The notes under the pieces were generated by a model. That model was given only the letters and a program-made list of their open reading frames with translations, had not been told where the DNA came from and did no database searches. From assembly GCA_964392365.1 (NCBI GenBank), contig CAYMPH010000001.1:310001-374000 (forward strand): a DNA stretch of 64,000 bases. Reading direction: 5' to 3'. This stretch comes from CAYMPH01 sp964392365. Its GTDB lineage: Bacteria > Spirochaetota > UBA4802 > UBA5550. Shown piece after piece: positions 53,422-62,568 of the stretch. The first letter of the stretch is position 1, and every line of letters begins with the position of its first letter. A program made the position numbers and the translations under genes.

Positions 53422-54510
53422 ATGAAAAAAACCATAAAAAATGAATCTTTTTTTGAGTTACATGAAAATAAAAATCTCCGAAGGCTATTTTATATATTGT
53501 TTGCAATAGTTATTTTAGGCCTGGTAGCAATTTTCAGATTTTATTTCTGGCCTCTGATTTTTGCAGCAATTGCATATGTCGGTTTAATGCCTATACAGGA
53601 AAAAATCCAGAAGAAACTTGTAAAAAACAGAAATGCCAGTGCATATATCACACTGATGCTGTTTTTTATTGTAGTAGTAATTCCATTCTCTTTTTTATTT
53701 GTTGCAATGTTTGATCAAAGTTATAATCTATATGTTTATATTCAGGATAAAATCAATTCCGGAGTTATCCAGCAGATTGAGAATCATCCGCTAGTTATCA
53801 GGGGATTGAAATATTTTGATATAACTGAAGCTGAATTATTTAAAAAAGGTATGGAATTTTTACAGACCAGAATGATCACTCTTCTTGCAAGTTTTACTGC
53901 ATTGATTTCCTTTCCTCTGACTTTTGCGCTGAATTTCTTTTTTATGATTATAATTTTATTTCTGTTTTTAAAAGATGGTGTGCGTCTTGAAACTGCTATT
54001 TACAGGGCACTTCCTTTTCCGGATGATATTCAGAAAAATATAGGCAACAGACTTAAAGAAGTAATAAAGGTACTGCTGGCCGGAAATCTTGTAATTATGT
54101 TTTTTCAGGGTCTTATGATAGGAATTGGTTTTTATATAGCAGGATTCAGAACATCTCTTTTATGGGGGAGTGTGGCTGCAATTTTTTCTTTAATTCCTGT
54201 TATAGGAACAATGTTAATCTGGGTTCCGGCTGTTATTTATCTGGTTCTTGTCGGATCTTTTTCCATGGCTGTTTTTCTCAGTATCTGGTCTTTTGCATGG
54301 TATTTAATACTGGAAAATCTTATAAAGCCGAAGCTTTTCGGTGAAAAACTGAATTTTAATCCTGTTGTTTTTTTCTTTCTTCTTCTGGGTAGCATTCAGG
54401 CTTTCGGTCTGCCTGGCGTGATTTTCGGGCCGGTTTTACTGACTCTTTTTTATTCTTTATGGGAGATATATAAGCTTCTGAGCGAATATAATAAGAAACC
54501 TGTTAAATGA
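53422..54510 (+). CDS. AI-2E (PerM) family transporter
   Basis: A 362-aa integral membrane protein with eight predicted helices in the AI-2E/UPF0118 pattern: a paired N-terminal helix block (FYILFAIVILGLVAIFRFYF...), a central soluble helix region (about 105-145), then GAVAAIFSLIPVIGTML-type sequence (here WGSVAAIFSLIPVIGTMLIW) and C-terminal FGLPGVIFGPVLLTLF. Members export signalling molecules or act as sodium antiporters; the substrate here is unknown. TGAGGCG precedes the ATG. Confidence 0.9.
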   Translation: MKKTIKNESFFELHENKNLRRLFYILFAIVILGLVAIFRFYFWPLIFAAIAYVGLMPIQEKIQKKLVKNRNASAYITLMLFFIVVVIPFSFLFVAMFDQSYNLYVYIQDKINSGVIQQIENHPLVIRGLKYFDITEAELFKKGMEFLQTRMITLLASFTALISFPLTFALNFFFMIIILFLFLKDGVRLETAIYRALPFPDDIQKNIGNRLKEVIKVLLAGNLVIMFFQGLMIGIGFYIAGFRTSLLWGSVAAIFSLIPVIGTMLIWVPAVIYLVLVGSFSMAVFLSIWSFAWYLILENLIKPKLFGEKLNFNPVVFFFLLLGSIQAFGLPGVIFGPVLLTLFYSLWEIYKLLSEYNKKPVK

Positions 54511-54687
54511 AATTTTATATTGGAAATTACTTTAATATTTTTACTTGACTATTTTGGTTTTATAACAATAGTTTAATAATTTGCAATAAGTATGCTTTAA
54601 TTCAGCGTGGATATAATAATCAGAAGAAAATAGTTTGAAATATATCAGACTTCTGATACTATAATTTAATTGCAGCATGGCGGTTTG

Positions 54688-55923
54688 ATGAAAGTAAATC
54701 AGATAAAAAAGTGGTCTATTGATTGCTCTAAAATATATACCCCTGAAAAAGTTTTAAAAAATTCAAATATTGTCATAAATTCAGGCAAAATTGAATCAAT
54801 TAATAAAGGGGAATCTTCTGCAGATTTAACTCTATCCTGCGAAAATGGTGTTATGGTTCCGGGCCTTATCAATTCACACGACCATCTTCTCGGTACATAT
54901 TTTCCAAAAGTCGGTTTCGGGCCTTATCCAAACTGGCTTCCATGGGATAATGATCTAAAAAGCGCGCCAGTTTACAGGGAACGCCAGCAGATTGAAAACC
55001 GCGACCTTTATCTGCTGGGTGCATTCAGAAACCTTGTGTCAGGAGTTACAACCGTATCTGACCATATTCCTCATTTTGTTGCAGAACCATATTATGATCT
55101 TCTGCCGCTTAAAGCAATTAGAGGTTATGCGTTGGCTCATTCAATAGCTTCTTTTGCATTGGCCTGGGGTGACGGTGTTGATATTGAATATAAAAAAGCT
55201 ATGGATGGTGACCTTCCATTCATTACGCATATTGCTGAAGGTTTTGATGATGAAACAGTAAATGATCTTACTACGCTTGAAAAAAAAGGCGGTCTTGGTT
55301 CTCATTCAGTTCTGGTTCATGGAATAGCTTTTTCTGAATCAGATATGAAAAAAATAAAACAGGCCGGAGCAAGTGTTGTCTGGTGTGCAGATTCAAATTA
55401 TTTCATGTTTGAGAAAACAACCAATATTAAAATGCTTCTGGATATGGGAATTAATGTCTGCATTGGAACTGATTCTCCAATGTCCGGCGGTGAAAATATT
55501 CTTTATGAAATGAAGTTTGCTAAAACCCTGTATAATAAAACATACGGGAAGGAACTGTCTGATGAAAATATAATTAAGATGGTGACAATCAACCCTCAAA
55601 AGGCATTCAGGCTTAAAAATACCGGAATCATTAAGGAAAACTGGATTGCTGATCTTGTTGTTTTTAAGGATAAAGGCGGCACTCCGGCTTCATCAGTAGT
55701 AAATGCAGAACTCCGTGATGTTCAGCTTGTTGTTATTGACGGAAAACCGGTGTACGGAGACGAAACAAATAAGTCAATTTTTGATGATTTAAAAATAGAA
55801 TATCAGCATATAACCATGCAGGGCGTAAAAAAAGTTATAGCCGGAGATCTTACGGGATTGCTGAATAGGATTAATAAGGCTGTTGGATTTAAAAAAAATT
55901 TTCCATTCATGCCTGTTAAATAA
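54688..55923 (+). CDS. Metal-dependent amidohydrolase (chlorohydrolase/deaminase-like)
   Basis: A 411-aa amidohydrolase with the first metal motif in LINSHDHLLG (HxH), the third in ITHIAEG (histidine), a further histidine in LVHGIAFSE and the aspartate in CIGTDSPMSGGEN. This is the ATZ/TRZ (SsnA, guanine-deaminase-like) subgroup, which hydrolyses C-N or C-Cl bonds in ring amines. Substrate unknown. I chose ATG 54688, five bases after GGCGG, over TTG 54670. Confidence 0.86.
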   Translation: MKVNQIKKWSIDCSKIYTPEKVLKNSNIVINSGKIESINKGESSADLTLSCENGVMVPGLINSHDHLLGTYFPKVGFGPYPNWLPWDNDLKSAPVYRERQQIENRDLYLLGAFRNLVSGVTTVSDHIPHFVAEPYYDLLPLKAIRGYALAHSIASFALAWGDGVDIEYKKAMDGDLPFITHIAEGFDDETVNDLTTLEKKGGLGSHSVLVHGIAFSESDMKKIKQAGASVVWCADSNYFMFEKTTNIKMLLDMGINVCIGTDSPMSGGENILYEMKFAKTLYNKTYGKELSDENIIKMVTINPQKAFRLKNTGIIKENWIADLVVFKDKGGTPASSVVNAELRDVQLVVIDGKPVYGDETNKSIFDDLKIEYQHITMQGVKKVIAGDLTGLLNRINKAVGFKKNFPFMPVK

Positions 55924-55944
55924 AATTTATTATAAGAGGTTTTA

Positions 55945-57156
55945 ATGCCGCCTCCAGTTTCACAGCAGATAGTTACAAGAACTTATAAATCCGGCTCCAT
56001 CATTTATTTTGAGGGAGACAAGAGCGAGTATATTTATATTCTCAAAGGCGGTAGAATCATACTTACCTCGATCAAGCTTGATTCAAATGAGGAAGTCAAG
56101 GAAGATGTAAGGCCCGGTGAATTTTTTGGTGTTAAGTCTGCTGTAGGGCGCTATCCGAGAGAGGAAACAGCCCAGTCAATCGGCGATACAGTTGTTCTTG
56201 CTCTGCCCATCCCCGAATTTGAAAGGCTTATTATTAAAAATGTAAATGTAGTAAGGAAGATGCTCAGGGTTTTCAGCAACCAGCTGCGCAAGGTACATAA
56301 AATTGTAAGATCAGTTATGGGCGAGGAAGATTCAATAAATGCCGAAGCTGAACTTTTTAAAATAGGCGAATATTATTATAAAGAGGGCGTTTTTAAACAC
56401 GCTCAGTATGCTTTTAAAAAGTATCTGGATTATTATCCGGATAAGCCTGATTCGGAAACTGCAAAGCTTAGACTGAAAGCCATTGCTTCAGGAAATGCTT
56501 CTGCTGATGATATTAAAAACACTCCGCCTGCATCCGCGCGCATTAATATAAATGAAAATGATCTGGATGACTTTAAGCTTGATGATGAGCCCTCACCGGC
56601 GCAAAAGGAACATAATGATTTTGGAACCGGAGATAGCAGCGGTATTGTCGGAACAAAATCTGACCTGACAAATGAAATGGATGATTTTCTTTCAGACGAC
56701 AGTTCTCCCCATGAAGAATTCAATGATGATTTTTCATTTGATGCGCCTGCTCCAAAAAGTGAGAATGCAACGGATCTTTATGAAGCAGCTAATAAACTTT
56801 TTCTGAAAGAAAAGTATGCTGATGCAATTCAGAAATACGACACTATTTTAATAAATGAAGATCCGTTTAATAATGGATTAAAGACGCTGTTCGCAAAATC
56901 AAGGCTGGAGCTCGGCATATGCCAGTCGATGCTTGGTAAAAGCAAAGAAGGGTTTGAAACTCTAAGCAATCTGATAAAGAATTATCCAGATCATGAATCT
57001 GTTAAAAGCGCATATTATCATATAGGGTCGATTTACGAGAAGGCAAATCAGAGAGATAAAGCAATTGGCTTTTACAGTAAAGTTATGAATATGTCACCGA
57101 AAGACAAAATCAATGAGCAGGCCATGAATAAAATAAAACAGCTGCAAAAAGGGTAG
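55945..57156 (+). CDS. Cyclic nucleotide-binding domain / TPR protein
   Basis: A 403-aa protein. Residues 1-125 are a CRP-like cNMP-binding domain (SGSIIYFEGDKSEYIYILKGG; RPGEFFGVKSAVG), residues 130-170 a helical hairpin, 170-265 an acidic low-complexity linker (ENDLDDFKLDDEPS), and 270-403 TPR repeats (AANKLFLKEKYADAIQKYD). No helix-turn-helix. The allosteric arginine of true CRP ligands is not obvious. It probably couples nucleotide sensing to protein-protein contacts. Eleven bp before a CRP-type regulator, so in one operon. Confidence 0.86.
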   Translation: MPPPVSQQIVTRTYKSGSIIYFEGDKSEYIYILKGGRIILTSIKLDSNEEVKEDVRPGEFFGVKSAVGRYPREETAQSIGDTVVLALPIPEFERLIIKNVNVVRKMLRVFSNQLRKVHKIVRSVMGEEDSINAEAELFKIGEYYYKEGVFKHAQYAFKKYLDYYPDKPDSETAKLRLKAIASGNASADDIKNTPPASARININENDLDDFKLDDEPSPAQKEHNDFGTGDSSGIVGTKSDLTNEMDDFLSDDSSPHEEFNDDFSFDAPAPKSENATDLYEAANKLFLKEKYADAIQKYDTILINEDPFNNGLKTLFAKSRLELGICQSMLGKSKEGFETLSNLIKNYPDHESVKSAYYHIGSIYEKANQRDKAIGFYSKVMNMSPKDKINEQAMNKIKQLQKG

Positions 57157-57166
57157 GCGTAAACAG

Positions 57167-57811
57167 ATGCTTGACGATAGATTGTTCGGCAGATTCGGAG
57201 TTGAATACGCTCCAGACGATATAATTTTCTGCGAATTCGAACCTGGTAATGAATTTTATTTTATTTTATCCGGCAAAGTTAAAGTAGTTAAAATAATCAA
57301 TAACAGGGAAAAAACTATAGATGTTCTCGAAGAGGGTGATGTATTCGGCGAAATGTCAATTCTGGAAGAAGCTCCCAGATCTGCGAGTATTATTGCTGTT
57401 GGAAGTGTCAGGCTTTTAAAATTTCACAGGGATAATTTTGATGCGCTTTTACAGGGCAATCCTCAGCTTGCATATAAACTCCTGGTAATTTTCTCCAAAA
57501 GAATTTATGACGCCAAAAGACGGCTGATGATTCTTCTTCTCGACGAACCTCAGCTGAGAGTTATTGATGTTCTCAATATGCTTGCTGAACAGGATCCTCA
57601 GTATGAAATGATGGAATCGATTTCTCTTCAGGTTAATTCTGATCAGGTGGCGAGCTGGGCCGGTATGAAACCAGAGGATGTTCAAAAAGAATTGACACAT
57701 TTAAGCAAGCTCAACAAAATTGAAATTACTGGCGATAAAATAAAAGTCCGGAATATTAAAGATTTTCAGAGAATCGTATCGTCAAGACGCAAAAGCATGT
57801 CCGGCAGATGA
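57167..57811 (+). CDS. Crp/Fnr-type transcriptional regulator
   Basis: A 214-aa protein with an N-terminal cNMP-binding domain (about 15-115, FEPGNEFYFILSGKVKVVKI, GDVFGEMSILEEAPRSASI) and a C-terminal winged-helix region (about 150-205, VNSDQVASWAGMKPEDVQKE). The FGE motif and the following arginine are CRP-like. Binding cAMP or c-di-GMP is possible but not shown. No FNR-type cysteine cluster is present. Its stop codon ends just one base before tRNA-Arg, so both are on the same transcript. Confidence 0.9.
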   Translation: MLDDRLFGRFGVEYAPDDIIFCEFEPGNEFYFILSGKVKVVKIINNREKTIDVLEEGDVFGEMSILEEAPRSASIIAVGSVRLLKFHRDNFDALLQGNPQLAYKLLVIFSKRIYDAKRRLMILLLDEPQLRVIDVLNMLAEQDPQYEMMESISLQVNSDQVASWAGMKPEDVQKELTHLSKLNKIEITGDKIKVRNIKDFQRIVSSRRKSMSGR

Positions 57812-57812
57812 T

Positions 57813-57886
57813 GCTCCCGTAGCTCAGGTGGATAGAGCAGTAGTTTCCTAAACTATGTGCCAGAGGTTCGAGTCCTCTCGGGAGCG
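57813..57886 (+). tRNA. tRNA-Arg (anticodon CCU)
   Basis: A 74-nt cloverleaf: acceptor stem GCTCCCG / CGGGAGC, D-arm GCTCAGGTGGATAGAGC, anticodon stem GTAGT / ACTAT around loop TTCCTAA (anticodon CCT), variable GTGCC, T-arm AGAGG-TTCGAGT-CCTCT, discriminator G. No encoded CCA. It reads AGG codons. It follows the CRP-type gene with one intervening base and is followed by a terminator. Confidence 0.96.
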
Positions 57887-57893
57887 AAAGGCG

Positions 57894-57920
57894 AAGCGGT
57901 GATGATTACCGCTTTTTTTT
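57894..57920 (+). terminator. Intrinsic terminator after tRNA-Arg
   Basis: AAGCGGT / ACCGCTT stem with 7-nt loop and an eight-T tract, eight bases past the tRNA. Confidence 0.9.
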
Positions 57921-57945
57921 ATGATATTTTTTTTCAGGAATTAAA

Positions 57946-59016
57946 ATGGAAAACAGACTCATTGAAACAAGCCGCAGATTAAATGAAATTGAAGAGGAAA
58001 TGAGCAAACCTGAAGTTGCATCAAATCAGGTCAGGTTCAGGGATCTCAACAAGGAGCGATCCAAGGTTGCTCCGATCGTTCAGAAATATGATGAGCTGAA
58101 AAAATACCGGAAAGAACTCGAAGAGTCTAAAATTATAGTAAAAGAAGAATCCGACGAAGAGATGAAAAATATGCTTCGTGCGGAAATTTCTGATCTTGAA
58201 GAAAAAATAAAACTTCTTGAAGAAAAACTACTGATAATGCTGCTTCCGAAAGATCCGAATTCCGGAAAAGATATTATTATGGAAATCCGTGCAGGCACAG
58301 GCGGCGATGAGGCTGCTTTGTTTGCTGCTGATCTTTTCAGAATGTACAGCAGATATCTGGATTCGCAGGGTTGGAAAATAGAGATAATTGAAGTAAGCCA
58401 GACAGAGATTGGCGGTTACAAGGAAGTTCTGTTTTCAGTACGGCACCCTGAAGCTTATGACAGGCTTAAGCTTGAATCAGGAGTTCACCGCGTACAGCGG
58501 GTTCCTACTACAGAATCCGGAGGCAGGATCCATACTTCTGCAGTTACTGTTGCAATACTTCCTGAAGCTGAAGAAAATGAAATTCAAATCAATCCGGAAG
58601 ATCTCAGAATAGACGTTTACAGATCAACAGGACACGGCGGTCAGTCTGTTAATACAACAGATTCCGCAGTAAGAATAACTCATATACCAACAGGTATGGT
58701 AGTAACATGCCAGGATGAAAAATCACAGCTGAAAAATAAAGCTAAAGCGCTCAGGGTACTTCGTGCACGCCTTCTTGAAAAAATTCTAATGGAAAAAATG
58801 GATAAAGAATCTGAAATGAGGAAATCCCAGGTCGGGTCAGGTGATAGAAGCGAGAGAATCAGAACATACAATTTCCCACAATCAAGGGTGACGGATCACA
58901 GGGTGGGAGTGACAATATATTCTCTTGAAACTTTTCTTTCAGGCGAAATGGAAGGAATTCTTGAACCGCTCCGGAAATATGAAATTGAGCAGAAGCTGAA
59001 AGCAGTACAGTTATAA
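57946..59016 (+). CDS. prfA: Peptide chain release factor 1
   Basis: A 356-aa class I release factor with the GGQ motif (G231-Q233, in TGHGGQSVNTTDSAVRI) that triggers peptide hydrolysis, and the RF1 anticodon-like tripeptide as RVPTTE (PxT form, recognising UAA/UAG, not the SPF of RF2). Length typical. Directly followed by prmC, which methylates the GGQ glutamine. RF1 does not read UGA, of interest given the selenoprotein in this window. Confidence 0.97.
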   Translation: MENRLIETSRRLNEIEEEMSKPEVASNQVRFRDLNKERSKVAPIVQKYDELKKYRKELEESKIIVKEESDEEMKNMLRAEISDLEEKIKLLEEKLLIMLLPKDPNSGKDIIMEIRAGTGGDEAALFAADLFRMYSRYLDSQGWKIEIIEVSQTEIGGYKEVLFSVRHPEAYDRLKLESGVHRVQRVPTTESGGRIHTSAVTVAILPEAEENEIQINPEDLRIDVYRSTGHGGQSVNTTDSAVRITHIPTGMVVTCQDEKSQLKNKAKALRVLRARLLEKILMEKMDKESEMRKSQVGSGDRSERIRTYNFPQSRVTDHRVGVTIYSLETFLSGEMEGILEPLRKYEIEQKLKAVQL

Positions 59017-59021
59017 AGAAT

Positions 59022-59861
59022 GTGAAGATAAGTGAAATAATTTCATGGTCAGTTCAGGAACTGAAAAAATCCGGAATCGAATCAGCGCGGCTTGATTCAG
59101 AAATTATGATATCGTTTTCTGAAAATATTGACCGGATAAGGCTTGTAATTGATTCTGAAAAAGAACTTCCTCCTGCATCAGTAAATAAAATAAAAAAATA
59201 TATCACCAGACGGGCTAAGCGCGAACCTCTTGCCTATATTACCGGAATTAAAGAATTTTATTCGCTTGATTTCATAGTAAATGAAAATGTTTTAATTCCT
59301 AGACCGGAAACTGAATTGCTCGTTGATATGCTTATATATCATGCCCCGCTTTATTCAACAGTTCTCGATCTTGGGACCGGTTCAGGTGCTATTGCTGTTT
59401 CAGCTAAGCATAGCAGAAAAGATCTGACTGTGCACGCTTCTGATATATCTGAAAAAGCTTTGAATATTGCAAAAAAAAATTCTGTAAAGAATATCGGTCC
59501 GAAGCAGATAAAGTTTCATAAGGGAAATTTATTCGAACCTTTCTGTAAAATGAAATTCAACTGCATTGCTTCCAATCCGCCATATATTGATCCACTTCTA
59601 CAAAATACTCTTCAGAAAGAATTATCATTTGAGCCTCCAATAGCGCTTTATGCTGATGATTCAGGAAAAGCTTTTATAGCTGAATTAATTCAATCTGCTG
59701 TGAATTATCTTGAGGACAAAGGCGTGCTTTTAATTGAAATCGGCCATGACCAGAAAGAATTTGTTTTAAAAACAGGATCATCTCATGGATATGAAGCCTC
59801 AGTCCTGAATGACTACGCAGGATTCCCGCGCGTTGCTGTTTTAAAAAAAATAAAAAATTAA
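59022..59861 (+). CDS. prmC: Release factor glutamine methyltransferase PrmC
   Basis: A 279-aa SAM-dependent methyltransferase (HemK family) that N5-methylates the GGQ glutamine of release factors. Motifs: SAM site VLDLGTGSGAIAVSAK and catalytic NPPY (185-188, ASNPPYIDPLL). The N-terminal helical substrate domain is present (IESARLDSEIMI). The start is GTG 59022, five bases after prfA. Its stop overlaps that of the convergent 59858 gene by four bases. Confidence 0.95.
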   Translation: MKISEIISWSVQELKKSGIESARLDSEIMISFSENIDRIRLVIDSEKELPPASVNKIKKYITRRAKREPLAYITGIKEFYSLDFIVNENVLIPRPETELLVDMLIYHAPLYSTVLDLGTGSGAIAVSAKHSRKDLTVHASDISEKALNIAKKNSVKNIGPKQIKFHKGNLFEPFCKMKFNCIASNPPYIDPLLQNTLQKELSFEPPIALYADDSGKAFIAELIQSAVNYLEDKGVLLIEIGHDQKEFVLKTGSSHGYEASVLNDYAGFPRVAVLKKIKN

Positions 59862-61327
59862 AGATCATTTTTATAAAGTATATCCGGATTGATGACAACA
59901 ACGTGATAAATTCCGTTTATATTCGCAATAGTATCCCTTATAAATTCAGTCATACCTTCAACCGAATAATCTGCTTTTTTTACATCAGAAATCTCGCGTT
60001 TAATTGCCAGTATCAATGATTCTTCCGGTGACTTGTAAAGGCTCACTCCGCCGAATACATTCCAGTGCCTGCTTTTATCCGAGCCGTCTTCCTTGTTACC
60101 CGGAAGAAGAAAATTTTCAAGTGCTATGGATTTCGGCAGCTGGTTTCTTGGTATAATATTAACCCACGCAAAAGGTATGCGTATCGCTTCATCAAGCATG
60201 CCGACTGCTCCTTTTTTATTTCCTGATTTTATTCTCAATGCTTCACGGAAAAGCAGGATCATCGGCAGATTGTGATTCTTCAGCTGGACATCCTGATGCA
60301 TCGGGCTTGTTGTTGCAACAGCTCTTAAATATCTCCGGTCATGCTGCGCGAATAGAAGCAGCTGGCGTATATTTTCTTTCGTAGAAGTTGTTTTGTAATA
60401 CTGCCATTCAGACCGGTCTATATAATTTTGAAGTTCAAGAAAATCTCTTGGAGGCCTGGCATCTATCATCGAAAGCGATATTTTCATATCCTCTTTAAGA
60501 AGATCCTCTATTTTCTGCAGAATTATTTTATATGAAACTTTTCCATTTGCAAAGTCCTGATAAAGTTTTGATGTCAGAAGATCCCTTAAATGATTCCGGA
60601 AATATAATATTTTATTTATGAATTCATCCTGACCCTGAACGGTCAGAGTTTCCCCGTCTTCAACAAGACTTATTACATTTAGCAGAAGATTATAATACTT
60701 CTGTTCCCTATAGAGTTTATTGCACTCTGAAATTTTTTCATCAATATAAGCTTTTTCAAATTCATTTAAAGATTTCAGCCTTGCATTATATGCAAAAGTA
60801 AACCGCAGCCCTTCATTGTAAAGCTCTGAAAAAATCTGATCATTATATGACATGCCGGTTCTAAGCAGATCTTTTTTCATATATTCAAGAGGGGATGCTG
60901 ATGTGATTTCGTGTTTTATAATATATAAAGGGCGCTGTATATATTCAGTGGAAGATATATATTTAAATAGTTCCCTTGGTCTTGGAAACGGTTTTTTATT
61001 TTCAATGGCTTTCTGCTGGGCTATATACGGATTTTTTAATGCATAAAGATGAGTGAGTATTTCAATGTCTTCATCATCTATATATCCGTTTTTATTCACA
61101 TCAATTTTAATTGATTGTAATCTATCGCATGAGAATGGATTTTTTAAAATCTTCTCAAGAATAATTTTATCCTGCTGGTCCCATTTTTTATCATCATTTA
61201 AATCTCCAAGCATGGTCAGTGATGATGAAATATTTATTCTTTTAACAGGGATTGTATAAAATATAATTCCTGCTGCAGTTGCTGTAATAATTATTATAAG
61301 AACTGTAATTTTAATGGTTTTATTCAT
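59858..61327 (-). CDS. Membrane-anchored protein with dockerin/EF-hand-like repeats
   Basis: A 489-aa protein with an N-terminal transmembrane helix (ITVLIIIITATAAGIIFY). Residues about 42-95 carry two Ca-binding-loop repeats in dockerin type-I style, LGDLNDDKKWDQQDKI and IDVNKNGYIDDEDIEILT, with Asp/Asn ligands at the expected positions. The rest is helical and unassigned. Dockerins normally pair with cohesins on cellulosome scaffolds; no cohesin is nearby, so this may be a generic Ca-binding module. ATG 61327 has AGGA ahead. Overlaps the prmC stop. Confidence 0.78.
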   Translation of the reverse strand: MNKTIKITVLIIIITATAAGIIFYTIPVKRINISSSLTMLGDLNDDKKWDQQDKIILEKILKNPFSCDRLQSIKIDVNKNGYIDDEDIEILTHLYALKNPYIAQQKAIENKKPFPRPRELFKYISSTEYIQRPLYIIKHEITSASPLEYMKKDLLRTGMSYNDQIFSELYNEGLRFTFAYNARLKSLNEFEKAYIDEKISECNKLYREQKYYNLLLNVISLVEDGETLTVQGQDEFINKILYFRNHLRDLLTSKLYQDFANGKVSYKIILQKIEDLLKEDMKISLSMIDARPPRDFLELQNYIDRSEWQYYKTTSTKENIRQLLLFAQHDRRYLRAVATTSPMHQDVQLKNHNLPMILLFREALRIKSGNKKGAVGMLDEAIRIPFAWVNIIPRNQLPKSIALENFLLPGNKEDGSDKSRHWNVFGGVSLYKSPEESLILAIKREISDVKKADYSVEGMTEFIRDTIANINGIYHVVVINPDILYKNDL

Positions 61328-61359
61328 AATATTCCTGCTTCATTGTTGTTTTTTGTTTA

Positions 61360-61389
61360 ATTACAATGAATAATTTAAAATTTTGTCAA
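61360..61389 (-). promoter_or_regulatory. Sigma-70 promoter of the dockerin-like gene
   Basis: Reverse strand TTGACA (61389-61384), 18-base spacer, TGTAAT (61365-61360, 5 of 6). The -10 ends 32 bases before the start codon. Confidence 0.55.
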
Positions 61390-61498
61390 TGGTTTTACAG
61401 GTTTAATCTTTTAAAAGAACTTTTAAAAATCTCTTGATTTCCATTATAACAGCTCCAGATTGGTTAAAATCGTTATATATTATTTTGAGTAATAAAAA

Positions 61499-62566
61499 AT
61501 GACTGAAATAGAAAGTTTAAAAACAAAAATTCTGGCAGGCGAAAGAATTTCCGATGAGGATGCGCTCAGCCTGTATAGTTTTGATTTAATAGAACTTGGT
61601 TATCTAGCTGATGAAAGAAGGAAGATGATTTATCCTTTTGAACGAGCGGGATTCATTATAGACAGAATTATCAATTACACGAATGTCTGCGAGGCAATGT
61701 GCCTCTTCTGCGCTTATCATGCAAGAGCCGGACTGATCGAACCATATGAAATGTCTATGGAAGATATTTTACAGAAAGTAAAAGAGCTTGTTGAATCCGG
61801 CGGCAGGCAGGTTATGCTGCAGGGCGGGATGAACCCGCATTATTCTCTGGAAAAAATCTGTTTAATGATTAAAACAATAAAGGAAAAATTTCCGGATGTA
61901 TACCTTCATTCTTTTTCCCCTGCTGAAATAATATTCTTTTCAAAAAACAGCGGCAAGACAATTTCCCAGGTAATAAAGATCCTTAAAGATGCGGGTTTGA
62001 ATTCTGTTCCGGGGGCTTCTGATATGCTTGTAGACAGAATCAGATTAAAGGTAAGTCCGAGGAAAATTTTATCTGATGAATGGTGTTCTGTGCTGTATGC
62101 TCTTTGTGATAATGGAATGGAATCTTCTGCAACAATGACATATGGCCTCGGGGAAACTCTTGAAGAAAGAATAGACCATCTCAATATTGTAAGAATGGTT
62201 CAGGATAAAACCGGAATAATCCGCGCTTTTATACCCTGGTCTTTTTCATCGAAAAATACTTTAATCAATGATATACCGCCTGCAACCGGACTCGATTATC
62301 TGAGAACTGTTGCTGTTTCAAGAATCTATCTTGATAATATAAAATATATCCAGGCCGGCTGGCTCACAGAAGGCCTGAAGCTTGCCCAGACAGCTTTAGC
62401 CATGGGCGCTAATGATATGGGCGGAGTTCTTATGGAAGAAACAGTTGTTAAGGCAACAGGTGTTTCAACCTGCACAAATATAAATGAGCTTGTTGATATT
62501 ATAAAAAATTCAGGCAAGGAACCTGCTCTTCGCGATTCTGAATATAATATTCTGAAGGTTTTTTAA
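61499..62566 (+). CDS. mqnC: Cyclic dehypoxanthinyl futalosine synthase
   Basis: A 355-aa radical-SAM enzyme with the cluster motif C64-x3-C68-x2-C71 (NVCEAMCLFCAYHARAG) and the MqnC/CofH-type body (GGRQVMLQGGMNPHYSLEK, ESSATMTYGLGETLEERI, GANDMGGVLMEETVVKATG). It cyclises dehypoxanthine futalosine in the futalosine menaquinone route. It differs from MqnE by its TMTYGLGET region. Followed after 2 bp by menG/ubiE, giving a menaquinone operon; mqnA, B, D and E are not in the window. Confidence 0.9.
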   Translation: MTEIESLKTKILAGERISDEDALSLYSFDLIELGYLADERRKMIYPFERAGFIIDRIINYTNVCEAMCLFCAYHARAGLIEPYEMSMEDILQKVKELVESGGRQVMLQGGMNPHYSLEKICLMIKTIKEKFPDVYLHSFSPAEIIFFSKNSGKTISQVIKILKDAGLNSVPGASDMLVDRIRLKVSPRKILSDEWCSVLYALCDNGMESSATMTYGLGETLEERIDHLNIVRMVQDKTGIIRAFIPWSFSSKNTLINDIPPATGLDYLRTVAVSRIYLDNIKYIQAGWLTEGLKLAQTALAMGANDMGGVLMEETVVKATGVSTCTNINELVDIIKNSGKEPALRDSEYNILKVF

Positions 62567-62568
62567 AA

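Noticed and set aside
54511..54687. TTGACT near 54545 as a promoter for the amidohydrolase
   Set aside because: No -10 hexamer at an accepted spacing; nothing else supportable in this gap.
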